Assembly (NCBI GenBank): GCA_016718205.1
Contig: JADKEB010000010.1
Location: 62,001-126,000, forward strand
Direction of reading: 5' to 3'
DNA: 64,000 bases
Origin: Saprospiraceae bacterium
GTDB taxonomy: Bacteria > Bacteroidota > Bacteroidia > Chitinophagales > Saprospiraceae
Every line of letters starts with the position of its first letter. Within the stretch, counting starts at the first letter, position 1. Both the position numbers and the translations under genes were made by a program. Shown here one piece after another: positions 8,195 to 17,274 of the stretch. The notes beneath the pieces were generated by a model. That model worked only from the letters and a program-made list of their open reading frames with translations. It made no database searches and was not told where the DNA came from.

Positions 8195-11100
8195 TCAATG
8201 CAATACTATAAATCGTTTAGTCAGTAATTTATCATCGATGAGTATCTTAAGAAAATAAATTCCTGCTTTTAGTCCTGCTACATCTTGAAAATCAATGAGT
8301 TGAGTATCAATGCCAGGCAAATCAGTTGTAGCTAATACTAATTGTCCGGAACTGTTATGTATTTCCACCCATTTAATATTTAGACCGGTATTATTTTTGA
8401 GATAAAGATTTTCTGACACAGGGTTAGGATATAATTTCAACTTTTCCAGAAGGAAATCATCAGCCGAAGTCATGACATCAAGTTGAATATTATTTATTTT
8501 CAGCTCACAACCTGCTGAGTCTATTACTGTTAGTTGGTACACACCAGTCGTCAGTCCTTCTACTAGTGATGAGTCACCTACCTTTTGATTGTCTTTAAAC
8601 CATGTGAATTTTAATGGTCGGGTTCCTCCTTTCATAATGGCTTCCATTCTACCATTTTTTAGTGATGCTGAGCCTGGGCCATATTTTATGATCTTATCCA
8701 AAACAATTGGTGTAGTGATGGATGTTACAGTCGCGTTGAAAATGATTGCTGAACAATTGACTGAATCGCTGATGATGAATAAGTAACTATCTGGTTTCAA
8801 AGAGTCAATGGGTAACTTATATTGTCCTGAATTGTTGTAAATTTCTATATTGTATTTCTGAAAATTTCCTTTTATATCCAATTCAACTTTCCCATCGGAA
8901 CTATTGAAACAAGTGGCAGGTTTTATACTTTTAACAGTGGCTGAGAGTAAACAAACACCTCCATCAATCACTATAGATCCTGTTTGAAGACACTTATTTT
9001 TATCTTCAATAGTATAATTGAACAAGCCAGGTGGCATGTTATCTAAGATCGCTCCAGTTCTTCCATTGCTCCAAACTACAAGAAATGGTGCGGTCCCGCC
9101 AATGATGCTTAATTCAACTTTTCCATCTGATTTTCCGGATATGGTCTCATTTGTGACTTTAGCCGTTACCATAATTGAATCTACTTTGTTGACTCTGAAT
9201 GTGTCGGTAACCAAACATCCTTGTTGATCATTTACAGTTACATAGTACAAGCCATGAGCCAGTCCTGATAAAACTGATCCGGTAACGGATGTATCTGACC
9301 AGGAGTATTTTAATGAGCCAAAACCTCCTCTCACTTTAAATTCAATGCCCCCGCTTTTTGTGTCATAGCAAAAAATGTCTGTCACCTTTTTGTCCGAAAT
9401 CCGTAATGTATCTGTTGTATTTATCCTATAAGATTGAGTGGTTTTACATAGATTTTTATCTGTGATAGTGACAGTATACATTCCCGGGGACAATGACATT
9501 ATTTTTGATAAGGTATCACCTGTATTCCACTTTAAAGTTAAGGCATCTTTTCCGCCACTCGCTTTGATACTCAAACTACCATTTCTGAAACCGGGACAGA
9601 TTAGTGTGTCTGATGTCAAGAGTTCGGATTTTATGGGTTGAGGTTGGACAATGTTGATGGTGTCAGCGATACTTTTACAACCATTTTTATCAGTGGCTAT
9701 CAGTGAATATTTTCCGGCAGGAAGTTTAGAAACGATATTTGAGGTGTCACCCGTTGACCATAGGTATCTTACCAAAGTATCCATTTTGACAGATGCCGCT
9801 CCGGTACTGTCACCAAAACATTTTACATCCTTGTATTCTATCACCGGAAGCTGAAATCCCGGGTTTGCATTTAATTTTATAGTGTCTGTAGCAGTGCAAA
9901 ACAGGCTGTCTGTAATTTTGACAATATAATTTCCTGAAAACAAACTATCATTTTTCAAACCATTCTCCCCATTCGACCATTTTACCGTAAAAGGTCCCTG
10001 ATTATCCCCGACTTTAATCGAAATAAAACCATCACCTACTTCCTTGCATTTCGGGTTCTTTGTGGAGTCCACACTGATTTTGATACCTGTTGGTTCATTT
10101 ACACTTATACTTCCGGTTAGCGTGCAGTGATTTGCATCAGTTACTGAATAATGATAATTACCTGCAGTAAGATTGGTGAGCACTGAAGTAGAATCTTTAT
10201 TTGACCACAAGTATTTATAGTTTTTAGTACCTCCCTGAATCTGTATACTGGCTTGTCCTTTTGCATCTCCTTTGCACACATTGTTCAGGATAGAGTCGGA
10301 TTTTAATAATAATGGTTCAGGTTGACTGACTTGAAATGTATCCAGAGCAAGACACTTTTTTAAAGTATCAGTGACGGTGACAAAGTAGGTACCGACTTTA
10401 AGGTTATTTATATTTTTTAAAGAATCTGATGTAGACCATTTATAAAGGACGGGATTCTGTGTGCCCGAAATGGTAATATTGATGCTACCGTCTGAGCCAC
10501 CATGGCAATTTACATTTTTGATGGTTTCAGATATGGATATGATTTCAGGTTGCTTCAATTCAATTTCTTTAATCGTAGAACAATCCTGCAAATCAGTAAT
10601 AGTCACTTTGTAGAGACCGGCACTTAAGTTACTGATATTACTTGAATTACCAGAATTAGCTGATCCGTCTGACCATGCGAATTGATAATCTGGAGTACCT
10701 CCGGTCACTTTTATTTTTATACTGCCATCTTTGGCTCCAAAACATTTAGGGTCTTTTAATTCTTCAATGATACCTATCAAGGTGTCCGGCTCAAGTAAAA
10801 TAAAGGTGTCCGATATACTACACCCGGCAGTGTCTGAGACTGTGACGGAGTAAGTGCCGGAATGTATGTTTTGTATTTTTGCATTGGTATTTTGATTTGA
10901 CCATAAGTATTTGTAGTCTGAAGCTCCACCTTTGACTGACAATGAAATAGAACCATTACTTAGACCCTTGCAGGATGGTGTGGACGTAATTTTTGAGATT
11001 TGTAAGGGTGGTAATACCGTTAGGGATGTTTGGGCTGCCTTTTTGCAATTATTCTGATCAGTGACTGTAATGGTATAGATTCCAGCCTTGGCACTTTCTA

Positions 11101-12031
11101 AAACATTGGCAGCACTCCCTGTAGACCAAAGATAAGAAAAACTTCCAACGCCACCAGCAGGTAGGACAGTTATATTTCCTTTTGTGATACTATCGCATAC
11201 AGGGGCTGAGTTGAACGAAATGGTGATGGATGGTGGAGAAGGTATTGTAACAGTTGCAGAAACTGATGCACCGGCATTGTCAGTGACGGTCACAGAATTT
11301 AGTCCTGAACCCATAGTTATATTTTCTCCGGTCGTAACCCCATTATTCCAAAGATACCTATATACTCCTGAACCTCCGCTGGGCACAGCCTTTGCGGCAC
11401 CGTTTAAAGAATCAGCACACTTTGCAGCAGTTACATCAAAAATATTGACAGATAAGGGGGATGAAGGGGTACTAATTGGGATTTGAATAGATGATGCTAC
11501 GACTTTATCACCGCTGGTGTTGTTGTCACCATTTGCTATTAAGCCAGCTGAATAAAATTTTATGACGGGATTTATTCCTTGAGTACTCGGTGAAGTCCAG
11601 TCAACAGTATAAGTAATGGTCCGTGATGCGGGAAAAGTGTCTGCCGGAGCGTGTCCGAAATAAGTCTTACCACCAAATACTGTTCTTAAGTCAGATCCGG
11701 TAGAGTTGTTCGTCATAGATCCTGCATTTGTATTGGTACCGGTCAGGGCCACTAATTGAAAGCCGGCTTTTTTCGCCATGCTGTTTGGATTAGTGACCGT
11801 TACAGCTATTTTGTATGTAGTATTTGTATTGATGGTATCCGGCAAACCACTGATTACAATATTGCCATCAATGGAACTGTTGTTGCCCGTATGGCAGGAT
11901 GCACAATTGGAGTCACCTGGCGCACCTGTGTATCCTGAACCAGAAGAAACAGGCTGCATTCCTGAGTTGGCAAGCCCAAGAATCATTATAATTATCAAAA
12001 ATCCAAAATAAATAACACTCTTCATCTGCAT
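8195..12031 (-). CDS. Giant T9SS surface protein: CxxCH N-domain plus SprB repeats
   Basis: 1278 aa. A signal peptide (ends about LANSG) is followed by a 'choice-of-anchor V'-like N-domain (about 30-190) with a haem-c-type motif CASCH at residues 43-47 and a conserved tail NTSGDKVVASS. Next come about eleven SprB-type repeats (about 195-1190), each built around a Y-x-Y-L-W-S-x-G core, a G-x-Y-x-V-T-V-T-D strand and paired cysteines. A T9SS type A sorting tail ends the protein (LYPNPVSENLYL..GIYFLKILI). It is expected to be exported and attached to the cell surface. SprB repeats are known from a gliding adhesin; an adhesive role is inferred. It lies 42 bp downstream of ribE. Confidence 0.88.
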   Translation of the reverse strand: MQMKSVIYFGFLIIIMILGLANSGMQPVSSGSGYTGAPGDSNCASCHTGNNSSIDGNIVISGLPDTINTNTTYKIAVTVTNPNSMAKKAGFQLVALTGTNTNAGSMTNNSTGSDLRTVFGGKTYFGHAPADTFPASRTITYTVDWTSPSTQGINPVIKFYSAGLIANGDNNTSGDKVVASSIQIPISTPSSPLSVNIFDVTAAKCADSLNGAAKAVPSGGSGVYRYLWNNGVTTGENITMGSGLNSVTVTDNAGASVSATVTIPSPPSITISFNSAPVCDSITKGNITVLPAGGVGSFSYLWSTGSAANVLESAKAGIYTITVTDQNNCKKAAQTSLTVLPPLQISKITSTPSCKGLSNGSISLSVKGGASDYKYLWSNQNTNAKIQNIHSGTYSVTVSDTAGCSISDTFILLEPDTLIGIIEELKDPKCFGAKDGSIKIKVTGGTPDYQFAWSDGSANSGNSSNISNLSAGLYKVTITDLQDCSTIKEIELKQPEIISISETIKNVNCHGGSDGSINITISGTQNPVLYKWSTSDSLKNINNLKVGTYFVTVTDTLKKCLALDTFQVSQPEPLLLKSDSILNNVCKGDAKGQASIQIQGGTKNYKYLWSNKDSTSVLTNLTAGNYHYSVTDANHCTLTGSISVNEPTGIKISVDSTKNPKCKEVGDGFISIKVGDNQGPFTVKWSNGENGLKNDSLFSGNYIVKITDSLFCTATDTIKLNANPGFQLPVIEYKDVKCFGDSTGAASVKMDTLVRYLWSTGDTSNIVSKLPAGKYSLIATDKNGCKSIADTINIVQPQPIKSELLTSDTLICPGFRNGSLSIKASGGKDALTLKWNTGDTLSKIMSLSPGMYTVTITDKNLCKTTQSYRINTTDTLRISDKKVTDIFCYDTKSGGIEFKVRGGFGSLKYSWSDTSVTGSVLSGLAHGLYYVTVNDQQGCLVTDTFRVNKVDSIMVTAKVTNETISGKSDGKVELSIIGGTAPFLVVWSNGRTGAILDNMPPGLFNYTIEDKNKCLQTGSIVIDGGVCLLSATVKSIKPATCFNSSDGKVELDIKGNFQKYNIEIYNNSGQYKLPIDSLKPDSYLFIISDSVNCSAIIFNATVTSITTPIVLDKIIKYGPGSASLKNGRMEAIMKGGTRPLKFTWFKDNQKVGDSSLVEGLTTGVYQLTVIDSAGCELKINNIQLDVMTSADDFLLEKLKLYPNPVSENLYLKNNTGLNIKWVEIHNSSGQLVLATTDLPGIDTQLIDFQDVAGLKAGIYFLKILIDDKLLTKRFIVLH

Positions 12032-12073
12032 CTGCGACTCTTTAAGTTAAAAACGAGCAAAATGAAATGCCCG

Positions 12074-12670
12074 CTATTTAAAATTTATCTTATCAAGATA
12101 GTTGACTATATACTTTCCAAGTATATCAAATTCAATATTGACCATGTTTCCTTTTTGTAATGTTTTGAAATTTGTGTTTTCGAATGTATAAGGAATAATT
12201 GCTACTGAAAAAGTGTCAGTAGTAAGGCCAGCAATGGTGAGACTGACACCATTAATACATATTGACCCTTTTGGGACGACCAGTTTATTGTATTCTTTTG
12301 GCAACTCAAATGTATAATACCAGCTTCCGTCTGCTTCCATCACATCCCTACAGACAACGGTAGTATCCACATGTCCCTGCACAAAATGGCCATCCATGCG
12401 ACTGGTTGCCTGGACAGAACGTTCAAGGTTGATCAGACTATTGATTTTCAGGTCGTTAAGATTGCTTTTATTAAGTGTTTCTTCGATAGCAGTCACAATA
12501 TGTGTGTCAGATGTTTTTTTTACAACAGTAAGACATACTCCATTATGAGCGATACTTTGATCAATATAACTCTCGCCACTTAAGGATGATTGAATGGTCA
12601 AGTGTACATTGGAACCTTCTTTTTGGATAGCTCTGATCACACCTGTTGCCTCTACAATTCCGCTGAACAT
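12074..12670 (-). CDS. ribE: Riboflavin synthase, alpha subunit
   Basis: 198 aa, normal length. It catalyses the dismutation of two 6,7-dimethyl-8-ribityllumazine molecules to riboflavin in the cytosol. The two lumazine-binding halves are visible: MFSGIVEATG and VCLTVV in the first, HFVQGHVDTT and INGVSLTIAG in the second. It sits between two giant secreted-protein genes, 3 bp after the upstream stop and 42 bp before the next start, and so is almost certainly cotranscribed with them. No FMN riboswitch was recognised upstream. Confidence 0.95.
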   Translation of the reverse strand: MFSGIVEATGVIRAIQKEGSNVHLTIQSSLSGESYIDQSIAHNGVCLTVVKKTSDTHIVTAIEETLNKSNLNDLKINSLINLERSVQATSRMDGHFVQGHVDTTVVCRDVMEADGSWYYTFELPKEYNKLVVPKGSICINGVSLTIAGLTTDTFSVAIIPYTFENTNFKTLQKGNMVNIEFDILGKYIVNYLDKINFK

Positions 12671-12673
12671 GTT

Positions 12674-15385
12674 CTAATTTCTTATTAAATGAATAAATCC
12701 GTTAAGGGTATTTTTCCTTTCGGTAATGCCTGCAACCCTTTTTTCAAAAACGCGACAAATATAGTGATAAGTTCCATCAGAAAGTTCATTTCCTTTATTA
12801 GTTGTTCCATCCCAGTTAATCTCAGGATCTGTGGTCTCAAAAACAAGGTTGCCCCACTGATTATACACTAAAAATCGAACTTCTGCGATAAAGAGATTAA
12901 TTCTGGGTTTAAAAATATCATTTTTACCGTCACCGTTTGGTGTAAATGTATTTGGCAATTCATAAAACGGGCAATTATCTACACATACTTTATTGCTTCT
13001 TGCGCTCTCGTTTCCATTAAAATCTATTGTGGTCAATGCATAACATCCTGATAAACCACTTATTGGGTAATGCGAATACAACAAACCATCTGATACATTT
13101 TGTTCTTTGATTTTTTGCAGTGAATCCTGGATTGTTTCGGCATAATAAATGACATATGTAGCAATATCATTTGAGATATTCGGACATTTATTGAAAGGAT
13201 TTGTCCATGATAGACTATTAAATAGTTCATCAGGAGTGGTGATGCCACTGAGACGTTCGCAAACATTGGTTACTTTCAGATCAGGTGGGCATGAAGGTAC
13301 ATTGTCCACAGGTCTTTTGCATAGTTCTTGTGAGAAATTTAATATAGGATCTTCAATACCCGGTATGGAATAAGATCCTTTAGATTCTATGCGATAACAA
13401 TATATGCTGTCGTTAGAAAGATTTACATGTTCAAAGCTATTACCTGTGGTTTCTGCCAAATATTTAAATTGTCCTGAGGTACTTTTAATATAAATGGTAT
13501 ATAAATGATTGCTCCAGGGTGTATTGCTATCCCATGATAAGATGTTTTTTTTATCAGAAGGGGACACCCTCAGAAAAACAGATGTGGCTTTTGGTGAGTC
13601 TCCGAACTTTTTTGAATTGCTGAAAAATGATATGAAATACGAGTATTGATTATCAATTGTGTTCAGGTTTTTATCAAAGTAGTTGCTGTCAGCTATTGTT
13701 TTAAAATGAGCTGAAGATATCGAACTCACCAAAACAGGGACGCCACCAACCACGGCTCTGTAAATGTCAAATCGATAAGGTCCCGGATTTTTGATAGTAT
13801 CTAATTGGTCAGCAAGAGGTTTTGTCCATTTCACATGTATCATTCCGGTACCTGAAGACGTTTCACTCACTGATACTTTTGTTATGAGCGGTATATCTCT
13901 TTTGAGGATGACACATGATTCATTAGATGGAAGGCTCTCCACGATGTTGTATGGGTTGGAAGTACTTGTTAATTTGGCAAATTCTGCCTGAACCCTGTAG
14001 CAATAAGTATTGCCTGCTTCAGTTTGGTTATCGATGAAAAAATATTTATTTCCTGATTTTGCAGTCGTTCTGAATGATATTTTCTGAAAAGGAGATTTGG
14101 TAAGCCCTGGATTGCAAGTGTCTGGTTGGTAGTTTGAACTTGCGATCTTCCTCCAGACTGAAAATCCATAGAAATAGTTATCCCGCGTTATGTCGCATGA
14201 ATATGGATTGTCCCACTCCAATCTGATGGCTCCATTTTCGCTTTTAGAAATCAGGTTTTTAGGTGGAGGGCCTATTACTTTTATTCTGATTGTTTTTAAT
14301 GTAACCAATCCTGTGGAATCCGGAAAATAATTATCGATTGCTTTTAATACAATTTGGTAATACTGACCGGAAATATGGTTACAATTGGTTTGCCACTCGA
14401 GTTTGGCGTTAAATTTCACATTTGTGAAGTTGGCTGGTCCTGTCAATACGGCTGGAGACACTTCTATAAACGGGCCTCCTGTGGCTGTGATTTTTACCTT
14501 TTGATTTGTATTTGGGTCTGAAACTTCAATATCAATGGATACTTTATCACCGGCTACTACGCATAATTCTGATATCGATTTGATGATAGGTGGTTCGTTA
14601 TCACATGCGCGGATCAGGATTTGCATATCGCGCAGTATTACATTGATGAGCTTTCCTTTCCTGTATTCCTTTATTTTGATGGCAATATTGTATTCGCCCT
14701 GAAGCTTTGGCGAATCCCATCTTATTTCACCGGTTACCGGGTTGATGGTCAGTTTGTTTCCTGCCAACTCGCCAATCAGGTTGGGAAGTTTGTAATTTGG
14801 CACAGGTAAGTTGACGTCCATTAGTGGTACTGCCAACTCATAGGCTAAACTATCCTGATCGGGATCATAGGCATTAGGGTTATGTATAAATACCTTGTTG
14901 ACACATCCATTGTCCACAGGCGGTTGTAATAAAATGGCTGAATTATTAAATCCCTGAAATTGCTGATCAAGTAGTGTAAAGGTAGTACTTAGGAAAAATG
15001 CAATATCAATAGAGTTTGGATAGTTGACATTCAGGATATTACCGATCCTGTTGGGGTCAACAAAAGAGACAGTATAGGTGGCACTACCCGGATAAGTGTG
15101 ATTAGCTATATATTTGTTGATTTTAATATCATTGGGTTCAAACCTTGTCAGGTCGTTGTTGCGTTTCACCCATTCTCTGGAGCCATCTCCCCACAAAACT
15201 TCCAGACTGTCTCTATCAGCAGCCACACTACTGGCTTTTGTGTAAGTAGTGATGGTCATTTCTATAGTCAAGGGGCTGAGTTGTCTGTAGGTGATTTCTC
15301 CTGCACGGTTATGGGTGGCTGACATGACCCATGGTGCCAGTACAATTATAATTGAAAAGAAATATTTTAATATCCGGATTTTCAC
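12674..15385 (-). CDS. Secreted multidomain protein with CHU_C / T9SS type B tail
   Basis: 903 aa. The signal peptide ends about APWVMSA. The N-terminal region (about 25-260) contains HNRAGEITYRQLSPLTIEMT, a motif repeatedly seen in large Bacteroidota surface proteins. Ig/cadherin-like and fibronectin-like segments follow (about 265-800, with strands such as GAIRLEWDNP and GMIHVKWTKP). The last about 90 residues are a gliding-associated C-terminal domain: FTPNGDGKNDIFKP, YNQWGNLVFET, NWDGT and LSDGTYHYI. This is a T9SS type B sorting signal, so export through the outer membrane is expected. Substrate or partner unknown. First gene of the operon with ribE and the SprB-repeat protein. Confidence 0.88.
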   Translation of the reverse strand: MKIRILKYFFSIIIVLAPWVMSATHNRAGEITYRQLSPLTIEMTITTYTKASSVAADRDSLEVLWGDGSREWVKRNNDLTRFEPNDIKINKYIANHTYPGSATYTVSFVDPNRIGNILNVNYPNSIDIAFFLSTTFTLLDQQFQGFNNSAILLQPPVDNGCVNKVFIHNPNAYDPDQDSLAYELAVPLMDVNLPVPNYKLPNLIGELAGNKLTINPVTGEIRWDSPKLQGEYNIAIKIKEYRKGKLINVILRDMQILIRACDNEPPIIKSISELCVVAGDKVSIDIEVSDPNTNQKVKITATGGPFIEVSPAVLTGPANFTNVKFNAKLEWQTNCNHISGQYYQIVLKAIDNYFPDSTGLVTLKTIRIKVIGPPPKNLISKSENGAIRLEWDNPYSCDITRDNYFYGFSVWRKIASSNYQPDTCNPGLTKSPFQKISFRTTAKSGNKYFFIDNQTEAGNTYCYRVQAEFAKLTSTSNPYNIVESLPSNESCVILKRDIPLITKVSVSETSSGTGMIHVKWTKPLADQLDTIKNPGPYRFDIYRAVVGGVPVLVSSISSAHFKTIADSNYFDKNLNTIDNQYSYFISFFSNSKKFGDSPKATSVFLRVSPSDKKNILSWDSNTPWSNHLYTIYIKSTSGQFKYLAETTGNSFEHVNLSNDSIYCYRIESKGSYSIPGIEDPILNFSQELCKRPVDNVPSCPPDLKVTNVCERLSGITTPDELFNSLSWTNPFNKCPNISNDIATYVIYYAETIQDSLQKIKEQNVSDGLLYSHYPISGLSGCYALTTIDFNGNESARSNKVCVDNCPFYELPNTFTPNGDGKNDIFKPRINLFIAEVRFLVYNQWGNLVFETTDPEINWDGTTNKGNELSDGTYHYICRVFEKRVAGITERKNTLNGFIHLIRN

Positions 15386-15391
15386 AAATAC

Positions 15392-15399
15392 AAACTTAC
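15392..15399 (-). promoter_or_regulatory. -7 box very close to the start codon (possible leaderless mRNA)
   Basis: TAAGTTTG on the minus strand matches TAnnTTTG and lies only 6 bases before the ATG at 15385, so transcription would begin at or next to the start codon. No -33 match was found. Confidence 0.4.
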
Positions 15400-15479
15400 G
15401 ATATTATGTCGAATAATTATTGATAACATCATAACAATCATGTTAAATTTATGTTTTTTTAAGAAGTTGACGGATTTAT

Positions 15480-15496
15480 TTTAGACCAGGTCTAAA
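15480..15496. promoter_or_regulatory. Perfect 17-bp palindrome, candidate operator
   Basis: TTTAGACC-A-GGTCTAAA, an uninterrupted palindrome with one central base, lies in the 367-bp gap between the CHU_C operon and the efflux genes. It resembles a dimeric repressor site. No regulator gene is adjacent, so the assignment rests on symmetry only. Confidence 0.4.
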
Positions 15497-15681
15497 TTTA
15501 AAAATTTGCCAATATTTATTTTGACCGGCGTTTTAAGCTCAATTGTAAGAATAAGGGTTTTTGCCGATACCTTCATCATTGCACTTTGCTTTTCTATTCA
15601 AAAATTGTTACTAATCGAGTCTTGTTATTTATCGATTGCTCATTTTTACACTTCATTTTTAAGCTATTTATCTATACTAAG

Positions 15682-15705
15682 CCATCATTCATATAAAAAT
15701 GATGG
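15682..15705. promoter_or_regulatory. Inverted repeat over the efflux-operon promoter, candidate operator
   Basis: CCATCATT-N8-AATGATGG, perfect 8-bp arms, ends 19 bp upstream of the -7 box at 15725. It therefore overlaps where the -33 element would lie, a position suited to repression. Confidence 0.4.
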
Positions 15706-15724
15706 GTATAATTTATTAATTATC

Positions 15725-15732
15725 TACATTTG
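15725..15732 (+). promoter_or_regulatory. Bacteroidetes-type -7 box for the TolC-family gene
   Basis: TACATTTG matches TAnnTTTG, 20 bases upstream of the ATG at 15753. This fits 15753 rather than any earlier start. Confidence 0.5.
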
Positions 15733-15752
15733 CATTGTAAATATTTTATTGA

Positions 15753-17177
15753 ATGAAAACAATATCATTAAGCCTGTTTTTCTGGTCAATCTTTCACATT
15801 GGAATTTTTGGTCAAGAGATATGGTCACTGGAAAAATGCGTCAATCACGCCATTGAAAAGAGTTTGCAGATAGAAAACAGCAAGTTGACTTTAAGTGGTA
15901 CAGAGATTGACATTACCCAGGCAAGACATTCGAGATATCCCAATCTTTCAGGAAATACAAATGTAGGTTGGAATTTCGGTCGAACTATCGATCCTACAAG
16001 TAATCAATTTGTGACAGAAACTTTTTTTAATAACGGATTTTCTTTCAATTCTAATGTATTGCTTTATAATGGCGGGAGAATAGGTAATTCGATCCAGCAG
16101 AGTATCCAGAATAGCAGGGCAACCATGAAAGATATGGAACAAACAAAGAGAGATATATCATTAAATGTAGCTTCTCTGTATCTGAATCTTCTATTTGCTA
16201 AAGAAAATCTCGTAAATGCAGAAAACCAACTCAAACTCACCAATGATCAACTGAATCAGCTAAATAAACAAATAGCTGTCGGCAACAGGCCAGAAAATGA
16301 TATACTAGATCTGCAAGCCCAGATTGCCACAAATGAGCAAACCATCATCGAAGCAAGAAACAACCTGACGATCAATCTACTGAATTTAAAGCAGTTTCTT
16401 CGCCTTGACCCTGACTACAATATGGATATTCTGAACCCTGGAGATGTTCCACTGGAAACAGATCCGGATATTGTCACTTTTGGTGAGCTCTATCGTTCGG
16501 CACTAAGTACTCAACCATCTGTATCTGCCAATGAAATGAGAGTAAAGGTGGCGCAATTGGGAGAAAAAATAGCTAAAGCAGACTTTTTGCCTACTATCGG
16601 TGCCGGCGGTAGTGTCAGAACCAATTATTCCAACAAAGGTAGATCTATTGATAGAATCGAGAATGTAGTAAGACCATTGGATGTGGTCATTGATGGTCGA
16701 AATGTAAGTATAGGTTTCCCAAGTCAGGTACCGATATTTTCTGAAACACCATATTTTGACCAGTTTACTGACAATATTTCATATGGAATCGGGGCGTCTG
16801 TCACTATACCTATCTATAGTAATTATTCAGCCAAAGCAGGATTGCAAAGGGCAAAACTTAATTCTGAAAGGGCACAACTTACCCTTGATCAGTCTAAAGA
16901 AACACTGAAAATAACCATCGGTCAGGCACTTTCAGATGCCAAAGCGGCAAAGGCAAGATTTATGGCCACTGAAAAAACAAAATCAGCCCAATCCAATTTG
17001 TACAATAACGCATTAAAAAGATTTGAAATCGGTAATTTGAATGCCTTCGAACTGACAAGATTGAAAACTCAGATGGAAACATCGGTTATCAATCATATTA
17101 TCGCAAAATATGACTATCTATTCCGGACAAAAATACTTGATTTTTATCTTGGAAAACCAATAGTATTAACAAAATGA
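15753..17177 (+). CDS. TolC-family outer-membrane efflux channel
   Basis: 474 aa. The signal peptide ends HIGIFGQ. The mature protein starts EIWSLEKCVNHAIEKSLQIE, the usual opening of outer-membrane efflux proteins. Two long alpha-helical repeat pairs with hydrophilic heptads follow (about 140-230 and 350-440), and PNLSGNTNVGWNFGRTIDP marks the first beta-strand region. It forms the outer-membrane exit duct of a tripartite pump. The next gene encodes the matching periplasmic adaptor. No inner-membrane RND or ABC component follows. Confidence 0.92.
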   Translation: MKTISLSLFFWSIFHIGIFGQEIWSLEKCVNHAIEKSLQIENSKLTLSGTEIDITQARHSRYPNLSGNTNVGWNFGRTIDPTSNQFVTETFFNNGFSFNSNVLLYNGGRIGNSIQQSIQNSRATMKDMEQTKRDISLNVASLYLNLLFAKENLVNAENQLKLTNDQLNQLNKQIAVGNRPENDILDLQAQIATNEQTIIEARNNLTINLLNLKQFLRLDPDYNMDILNPGDVPLETDPDIVTFGELYRSALSTQPSVSANEMRVKVAQLGEKIAKADFLPTIGAGGSVRTNYSNKGRSIDRIENVVRPLDVVIDGRNVSIGFPSQVPIFSETPYFDQFTDNISYGIGASVTIPIYSNYSAKAGLQRAKLNSERAQLTLDQSKETLKITIGQALSDAKAAKARFMATEKTKSAQSNLYNNALKRFEIGNLNAFELTRLKTQMETSVINHIIAKYDYLFRTKILDFYLGKPIVLTK

Positions 17178-17183
17178 AAGCAT

Positions 17184-17231
17184 GATTAAATTTGCCATTT
17201 GGAGCCAAATGATGAAAGTTTAAACATACTC
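17184..17231. mobile_element. Isolated right end of the GAGTATG MITE family
   Basis: About 48 bp match the right end of the full copies (TTAAATTTGCC, TTTGGAGCCAAATGAT, TTTAAACATACTC). The left terminus and core are absent, so this is a truncated relic. TAA follows at 17232-17234, consistent with the family's TNA duplication. It lies between the TolC-family gene and its adaptor. Confidence 0.75.
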
Positions 17232-17274
17232 TAAAGCAAAAATTTTATTGAAAAACCAAAATAATTAAATTTCC

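Noticed and set aside
11184..11486. Plus-strand frames opposite the SprB-repeat gene (also at 8589-8786, 9018-9227, 9438-9641 and 9651-9854).
   Set aside because: These are antisense shadows created by the repetitive codon pattern of the repeats on the other strand.
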